Positions 59,804-64,000 of a stretch of 64,000 nt of DNA are shown here, one piece after another. Origin of the DNA: Pseudoramibacter alactolyticus (GTDB lineage: Bacteria; Bacillota; Clostridia; Eubacteriales; Eubacteriaceae). A program made the translations under genes and the position numbers. The stretch is from NCBI RefSeq assembly GCF_050908235.1, contig NZ_CP194340.1; one strand, given 5' to 3'. The number at the start of each line of letters is the position of its first letter. Within the stretch, counting starts at the first letter, position 1. The notes beneath the pieces were generated by a model. The model was not told where the DNA came from. It saw nothing but the letters and a program-made list of their open reading frames with translations, and made no database searches.

Positions 59804-60463
59804 ATGATAGATTTATACAAGAATATAAAAAAGAGAAGACAAGAACTGAAAATATCTCAAAGCAAACTTGCGGAATTGGTCGGCTATACCAATCGTTCCT
59901 CTATTGCGAAAATTGAAGCCGGGAAAATCGATCTCCCCCAATCAAAAATTGTAGAGATTGCAGAAGCATTGCGAACAACTCCGAAAGAACTCATGGGCTG
60001 GGAGGATGAGAAAGCCGAGATAAAAAAGATCAACTGGAGTGACAACGTTGTCCCCATGGCCATCAACCGCGATGTGGTTTCCATCCCCGTGCTGGGCTCG
60101 GTGCCCGCCGGAGTCCCGGTGGAAGCGGTTGAAGACATCATCGGCACCATCGAAATCCCCCGGGAGTGGCTGGCCGGTGGCGCGGAGTTTATCGGGCTGC
60201 GGGTCACCGGCACCTCCATGTATCCCATGTACCTTGAAGGCGACACCGTGGTCATCGAGATCAAGCACGACTGCGACAGCGGCCAAGACGCCATTATTTA
60301 CGTCAATGGCTATGACGCCACCCTCAAAACCGTGGTCAAAAACGACGACGGCACCATCACATTAAAACCCCGCAACCCCGAGTGGCCGACCAAGACCTAC
60401 GGCCCCGGGGATGATCCGATTGAAATCCTCGGCCCAGTGGTCCAGATGCAAAGGGAGGTGTGA
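59804..60463 (+). CDS. CI/LexA-type prophage repressor with S24 peptidase
   Basis: A 219-residue repressor: N-terminal XRE HTH (SQSKLAELVGYTNRSSIAKI) and C-terminal S24 peptidase with the Ala102-Gly103 cleavage site (SVPAGVP), Ser138 (GTSMYP) and Lys175 (ATLKTVV). Autocleavage after RecA activation would induce the phage. GC content rises sharply within the peptidase half compared with the HTH half, suggesting recombination between the domains. Confidence 0.93.
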   Translation: MIDLYKNIKKRRQELKISQSKLAELVGYTNRSSIAKIEAGKIDLPQSKIVEIAEALRTTPKELMGWEDEKAEIKKINWSDNVVPMAINRDVVSIPVLGSVPAGVPVEAVEDIIGTIEIPREWLAGGAEFIGLRVTGTSMYPMYLEGDTVVIEIKHDCDSGQDAIIYVNGYDATLKTVVKNDDGTITLKPRNPEWPTKTYGPGDDPIEILGPVVQMQREV

Positions 60464-60530
60464 ATAGTTCAACAATAATTATTTGCAAAACTGTAAGATT
60501 GATAAAAAACGCGTTTTCAAGGAGCAAATC

Positions 60531-60979
60531 ATGATCAAAAAAAGAGAAGTCCCGCTAAAATCATTTTTTTCTGCATCTTAGGTATCCTCATTTTAGTTGT
60601 TGCTGTTAGCGTATTTTCAAAAAATGGCGACACTTTAGATCAGGACCTAATCGTTAAAGATAATGTTAATTTTAACGGCGACAAAATCGGCGAATGTGCT
60701 TATATCAATGTAACTGACGACTTTTTCAAAACGATAAAAGCCAAAGATATTAAGTGGTTTGCCGATCATAAGGTAAAAGGACAAGAAAAAAAATACGATT
60801 ATATTTATATTGTTGATAACTCCGGCGATGCCATCCTTTTCCCCGGCTCTTTAATTTACACAGCCTATCAAGGGAAAATAGATGATAGCGATCACCCGAA
60901 GGATGGCGCTATGAAAAGCATCATTGGCACCTGGGAACGAAAGAACGGAAAATACCATTACACGAAAGGTAAAAACTAA
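60531..60979 (+). pseudogene. Membrane-anchored protein with A-tract frameshift
   Basis: ATG 60531 has a perfect AAGGAG 6 nt upstream and reads MIKK, but the frame ends after 16 codons. Adding one A to the run A7 (60537-60543) gives MIKKKRSPAKIIFFCILGIL..., a strong signal anchor, then ~115 residues to KGKN* at 60979 (DLIVKDNVNFNGDKIGECAY; SIIGTWERKNGKYHY). Either a mutation, a sequence error, or expression by slippage at the A-run. Family not recognised. Confidence 0.65.
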
Positions 60980-61128
60980 GTGCCGATATCGTTTGTTCGC
61001 CAGCGTTGAAAAATTCGTAGAAGCTGATATAAATGTTTGAAAATCTAAAGAGAATTGCTTGGAATTGGCGTTTGTTTATGAAATTTCATGGGAAATAAAC
61101 GCTATAGTATGGAAGAAAGAATAATGAA

Positions 61129-61503
61129 ATGACTGGAAAAATCATTAAAATACCAAATGAATATACCGTTATTATTAATCTTGGAGAAAAAGATGTCTCC
61201 GTTCACGACAAGATCATTGTTTTTGAAGTGGAAGATGACGTGATTGATCCTATAACAAAAGAGCTTCTCGGATCCTTTGAACTCAAAAAAGCAGAATTGG
61301 AAGTCTCTGAAGTGTTTCCAAACTTTTCCGTCTGTCATCACTATGAAAAAGAAGACACCGGGATTTTAAAAGCGTTATCACCTATGACTCCTAATATCAA
61401 AAAAGTTCCTCAAAAACTCAATGTGGATTCACATGACGGCATCTATCTAAAAAACCCTAAGATAAAAGTTGGCGATATGGTACGGACCGTAGAATTATTT
61501 TAA
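61129..61503 (+). CDS. Small protein with FlgT-C/OB-like domain
   Basis: A 124-residue protein: YTVIINLGEKDVSVHDKIIV and DPITKELLGSFELKKAELEV. The pattern resembles the small barrel of flagellar-T C-terminal-like domains seen in many hypothetical proteins. Function unknown; situated in the lysogeny module, so possibly expressed in the lysogen. Confidence 0.65.
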   Translation: MTGKIIKIPNEYTVIINLGEKDVSVHDKIIVFEVEDDVIDPITKELLGSFELKKAELEVSEVFPNFSVCHHYEKEDTGILKALSPMTPNIKKVPQKLNVDSHDGIYLKNPKIKVGDMVRTVELF

Positions 61504-61511
61504 TTCTTCTG

Positions 61512-61540
61512 TTGACATAAATCCATAAAAGCAGTAATAT
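61512..61540 (+). promoter_or_regulatory. Promoter of the AbiF-associated RNA
   Basis: TTGACA (61512-61517), 17-bp spacer, TATAAT-like TAATAT (61535-61540). Confidence 0.85.
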
Positions 61541-61546
61541 TTGAGT

Positions 61547-61613
61547 AACAGAAATGGTTGCAGACTGATGCGACTGTGAAAACTCCCTTACTGCTTTGCA
61601 GGAGGGAGTTTTT
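61547..61613 (+). ncRNA. AbiF-associated small RNA (candidate antitoxin)
   Basis: A ~67-nt RNA is predicted from the promoter to a terminator. Hairpin 1: GTTGC (61557-61561) with GCGAC (61570-61574). Hairpin 2: AACTCCCT (61581-61588) with AGGGAGTT (61603-61610), an inner CTGC/GCAG, then TTT. The terminator 3' arm includes the GGAGGG that would serve as the Shine-Dalgarno of the downstream gene. From memory, an abiF RNA motif upstream of Abi_2 genes has been described. Confidence 0.7.
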
Positions 61614-61619
61614 CACTTT

Positions 61620-62642
61620 ATGAAATATGATAAGCCTTTTAAAACTTATGAAGAACTAATCACTCTTATGGAGAGTCGGAATATATCGGTTCAGGATCAC
61701 GAATTTGCCAAACATGCTTTGAGTAACTTTTCCTATTATACCCTCATTAACGGCTATAAAAATACCTTTCAATTAGATTCAGATTCTGAGAAGTTTTATG
61801 ATGGTGTTACCATAGAATTGCTTTATACCATTCATCTAATTGATAGCAGCCTGAATAATATTCTTTTTAAATATATTTTATATATCGAAAAATCTTTCAA
61901 AACAAAGTTGTCATATATTGTTGGCAGAGATTATGGTATTCACACCAATAGTAAATATGATAAGAAAGATAGAAGTGATTATCTTCATACCTCACACTAT
62001 CAATCTTCCCCAAAAAGATACAATACTCTCAAAAGCCTGAGAAATGCCTATGAGAATTGTCGAAAGAACACTTCTACTGAATACTATAAATTAAATAAAA
62101 ACCATGTTCCCCCCTGGATTCTCATTAACGATATTTCTCTTGGACTATCGATCCAATGGTATAACATCTTAAAACCAAAAGTCAAAGAAGAAGTTTGTAA
62201 TGAATTGATAGCCACCCACGAATTGACATCAGAGGATAAAAAGGAATTTTTTAAAAATGCGATTTATCTTTTAAAAGATTTTAGAAATGGAATTGCTCAT
62301 GGTAACAAGACATTTGCCTATAAAGTAGAAAATAACATTCCCAAAAGGCAAACACTTATTCTTGGAAGTGATCTGATAAGCGATTCAGAATTTAATAAAA
62401 TCAGTTCAAATGAAGTGGGACTTTTTTCTGCAATAATTAGCATATTGCTGTTACTTGCTGATGAACGATTAATATTTCGATTTGGGATGGACCTATACTC
62501 ACTTATTTCGCCATATGCTGCACAATACGATTTTGCGGGCAAAGATCTTTATAAAGTTTTCAGACTTCCAAATGACTTTTTTAATCGGATTAATAATTAT
62601 TTAAAAAACAAAAATCTTCCTTCATTAAACCGCTTTCAATAG
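61620..62642 (+). CDS. AbiF/AbiD-like (Abi_2) HEPN abortive-infection protein
   Basis: A 340-residue helical protein of the Abi_2 family. HVPPWILIND (residue ~162) matches the family PxWvlv core. RNGIAH (Arg222-His227) is a HEPN R-x4-H RNase motif. ATG 61620 is chosen; a TTG at 61596 lies inside the terminator hairpin. AT-rich base composition differs from flanking repressor and integrase genes, a sign of cargo. Expected to act as an RNase toxin against infecting phages, restrained by the upstream RNA; that mechanism is inferred from the family. Confidence 0.85.
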   Translation: MKYDKPFKTYEELITLMESRNISVQDHEFAKHALSNFSYYTLINGYKNTFQLDSDSEKFYDGVTIELLYTIHLIDSSLNNILFKYILYIEKSFKTKLSYIVGRDYGIHTNSKYDKKDRSDYLHTSHYQSSPKRYNTLKSLRNAYENCRKNTSTEYYKLNKNHVPPWILINDISLGLSIQWYNILKPKVKEEVCNELIATHELTSEDKKEFFKNAIYLLKDFRNGIAHGNKTFAYKVENNIPKRQTLILGSDLISDSEFNKISSNEVGLFSAIISILLLLADERLIFRFGMDLYSLISPYAAQYDFAGKDLYKVFRLPNDFFNRINNYLKNKNLPSLNRFQ

Positions 62643-62647
62643 TAAAA

Positions 62648-62675
62648 ACGCCCCGGCTCTGCAAAGCCGAGGCGT
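62648..62675 (-). terminator. Hairpin between abi and integrase (leftward T-run)
   Basis: ACGCCCCGGCT-n6-AGCCGAGGCGT; the T-run (TTTTT) is on the minus strand. It may block antisense transcription from attR, or act as a simple stem for the abi mRNA. Confidence 0.6.
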
Positions 62676-62735
62676 CAAGACATACCGGATCAGATGATAC
62701 AATACATCCCTGAACAAGATCATTGTACCATCCGC

Positions 62736-62765
62736 CCCGGGAAAAATCAATTCCCGGGCATTTTT
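62736..62765 (+). terminator. Terminator upstream of integrase
   Basis: CCCGGGAA-n7-TTCCCGGG followed by CATTTTTAT. It separates the abi and int transcripts. Confidence 0.75.
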
Positions 62766-62796
62766 ATGCCCAAAATTCAGAAAGGATGGTGCCTTT

Positions 62797-63882
62797 ATGC
62801 CGCGCAAGAACAGCAAGAAAAAGAAACGCAAGGATGGACTGGTCGAAATCAAACGTAACTGCGGCACCGATCACCTCGGCCGGCAAATCCGCAAAAGCTT
62901 TTACGGCAAAACCAAAAAAGAAGCCGAAGAAAAATACATTCAGTTTATGATGGCCGGTGCCGATCCAACGCCTGCCAAAAAATACAGCTTTGTTGATTGG
63001 ATGGATCGGTGGCTGGCCGACTATAAAGAGCCCAATGTCTCCGATCAGACTTATCAGCGCACCTATTTGCCAATACGCCGGGAGCTTGCTAAAAAGTTTC
63101 CCCGCCGGCAACTTCAATCCTTTCAGCCCGCGGAATGGCAGCACTACTTCAATGCGGCAGCCTTCCGATCAGGCTCCTATCTCAATAAGCGCAAAATGTT
63201 TTTAACCGGACTGTTTCAGGCTGCCGTCGATAATGATTTAATTGATAAATCCCCAATGCGCGGTGTCATCGTACCAAATGGGGCCCCTGCAAAAGAAAAA
63301 CGAGCCTATAACCACGATCAATATGAAAAGGTCCTTGCCTTTGCCCGGTCTGATCCGGACGGCCTCGGCCCGTTCATCATGCTCAAATACGGCCTGCGCC
63401 GCTCTGAGCTGCTCGGCCTCATGTGGAAGGACATTGATTTTACTGAAAAGACCTTGCATATTGAACGCGCCGTTCGCATGGATCACGGCATTGCAGAACT
63501 CGGACCGACGAAAACAAAACGATCCAATCGTACCCTTCCGCTCGACGATGATTTCATCGAGCACTTAAAAATGGTGCCGCGTTCATCCATCTATGTTATG
63601 GGGGCATTTGGTGATGGCAACAAGCCGCGCAATCCAGATACCTGGGCCAGAGAGCGCTTTGGCGCCTATTGCGCGCGATTAACGGATGCTTTGCCGGATA
63701 TCCCTGTGCTTAGCCCGCATGAATTGCGTCACACCTTTGGCAGCATCCTGTATAACGCCGGTGTTGATATTGTCACCATCAGCCGGATGATGGGCCACAG
63801 CAAGATCGATGTAACGGTTAATACCTACGTCCATTCCGATGTGGAGGACCTCCGAAATAACCTGCTTAAAATTGCCAATTAA
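62797..63882 (+). CDS. int: Tyrosine recombinase (phage integrase)
   Basis: A 361-residue integrase: basic AP2-like arm-binding N-terminus (DHLGRQIRKSFYGKTKKEAE), SAM-like core-binding domain (~residues 65-165), catalytic domain with GLRRSELLGL (Arg I), LSPHELRHTFGS (HxxR), GHSKIDVTVNTYVH (His/nucleophilic Tyr). RBS AAAGGATGG. It ends 72 bp before attR. It inserts into tRNA-Ala(GGC). Confidence 0.95.
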   Translation: MPRKNSKKKKRKDGLVEIKRNCGTDHLGRQIRKSFYGKTKKEAEEKYIQFMMAGADPTPAKKYSFVDWMDRWLADYKEPNVSDQTYQRTYLPIRRELAKKFPRRQLQSFQPAEWQHYFNAAAFRSGSYLNKRKMFLTGLFQAAVDNDLIDKSPMRGVIVPNGAPAKEKRAYNHDQYEKVLAFARSDPDGLGPFIMLKYGLRRSELLGLMWKDIDFTEKTLHIERAVRMDHGIAELGPTKTKRSNRTLPLDDDFIEHLKMVPRSSIYVMGAFGDGNKPRNPDTWARERFGAYCARLTDALPDIPVLSPHELRHTFGSILYNAGVDIVTISRMMGHSKIDVTVNTYVHSDVEDLRNNLLKIAN

Positions 63883-63896
63883 TAATGTGTGAAAAA

Positions 63897-63906
63897 TGTC
63901 GTAAAT
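63897..63906 (+). promoter_or_regulatory. Right-end integrase arm-type site
   Basis: TGTCGTAAAT, the same sequence as the repeats at 32711-32740 inside attL. Confidence 0.6.
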
Positions 63907-63954
63907 ATGGCCCAAATTCCCGCAAAGCAAGTAAATGAGCCACTGTCCCTAACC

Positions 63955-64000
63955 ATGGCATTCAGAAGGCCAGGGGTTCAAGTCCCCTCATCTCCACCAT
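63955..64000 (+). repeat. attR core (3' part of tRNA-Ala repeated)
   Basis: Identical over 46 bp to 32560-32605. The window ends within or at the end of the repeat. Confidence 0.93.

Overview
The window is bacterial DNA from an anaerobic, low- to mid-GC Bacillota, most likely Clostridia/Eubacteriales. The evidence is a large Bacillus-type SRP RNA, superoxide reductase, flavodoxin, FeoA/FeoB, an iron-dependent alcohol dehydrogenase, an ECF transporter S-component, canonical sigma-A promoters and strong AGGAGG ribosome-binding sites. The species cannot be named from sequence alone. About 32.5 kb is chromosome and the last ~31.4 kb is a single prophage.

Chromosome. Positions 1-5932 hold the 5' part of a leftward non-ribosomal peptide (NRPS) operon: two stand-alone carrier proteins, two type II thioesterases, a HemN-like radical SAM enzyme, a free-standing AMP-binding enzyme and a heterocyclization (Cy) condensation domain that leaves the window. 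Next come housekeeping genes: a UvrD-like helicase, iron alcohol dehydrogenase, SRP RNA, Nudix hydrolase, superoxide reductase, a DbpA-type RNA helicase, an ECF S-component, a family 2 glycosyltransferase, a membrane protein with acidic 72-residue repeats, and a LytR-CpsA-Psr enzyme. Positions 19.4-26.8 kb are an iron/metal block: DUF3793, flavodoxin, a P1B-type ATPase with its DUF6110 partner, two FeoA genes, FeoB and its Cys-rich partner. Several of these promoters carry TTAG-n5/6-CTAA palindromes, suggesting one DtxR-like regulator. A cobalamin riboswitch with a perfect promoter (27.2-27.4 kb) has no gene behind it. Then follow a sirtuin, a small RDAC-like protein, a zinc-ribbon membrane protein, a nitroreductase, an Mrr-like restriction enzyme and a HAD phosphatase.

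Prophage. A siphovirus-type prophage sits in the 3' half of tRNA-Ala(GGC). The tRNA is intact at 32529-32604, and the last 46 bp of the window (63955-64000) repeat its 3' end exactly. Structural genes run leftward (small terminase, large terminase, portal, protease, capsid, connectors, tail, a six-repeat ricin-lectin tail protein, holin, endolysin). The early region (53-59.7 kb) is also leftward and contains an HUH-type Rep protein but no recognisable helicase or primase. The lysogeny module (59.8-63.9 kb) is rightward: a CI/LexA-type repressor, a frameshifted membrane protein, a small unknown, an AbiF-like HEPN protein with its own upstream small RNA, and the tyrosine integrase.

Regulation by RNA and duplicated cargo are the most unusual parts of the prophage. 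There is an AbiF/ncRNA module; a ~30-nt RNA whose sequence is perfectly complementary over 14 nt to the rep ribosome-binding site; a promoter-leader-terminator arrangement ahead of the late genes; a duplicated cassette of a small protein plus a DUF2335 membrane protein, one copy interrupted by a stop codon; and a fragment of tRNA-Thr just inside the left end that looks like a fossil attachment site.
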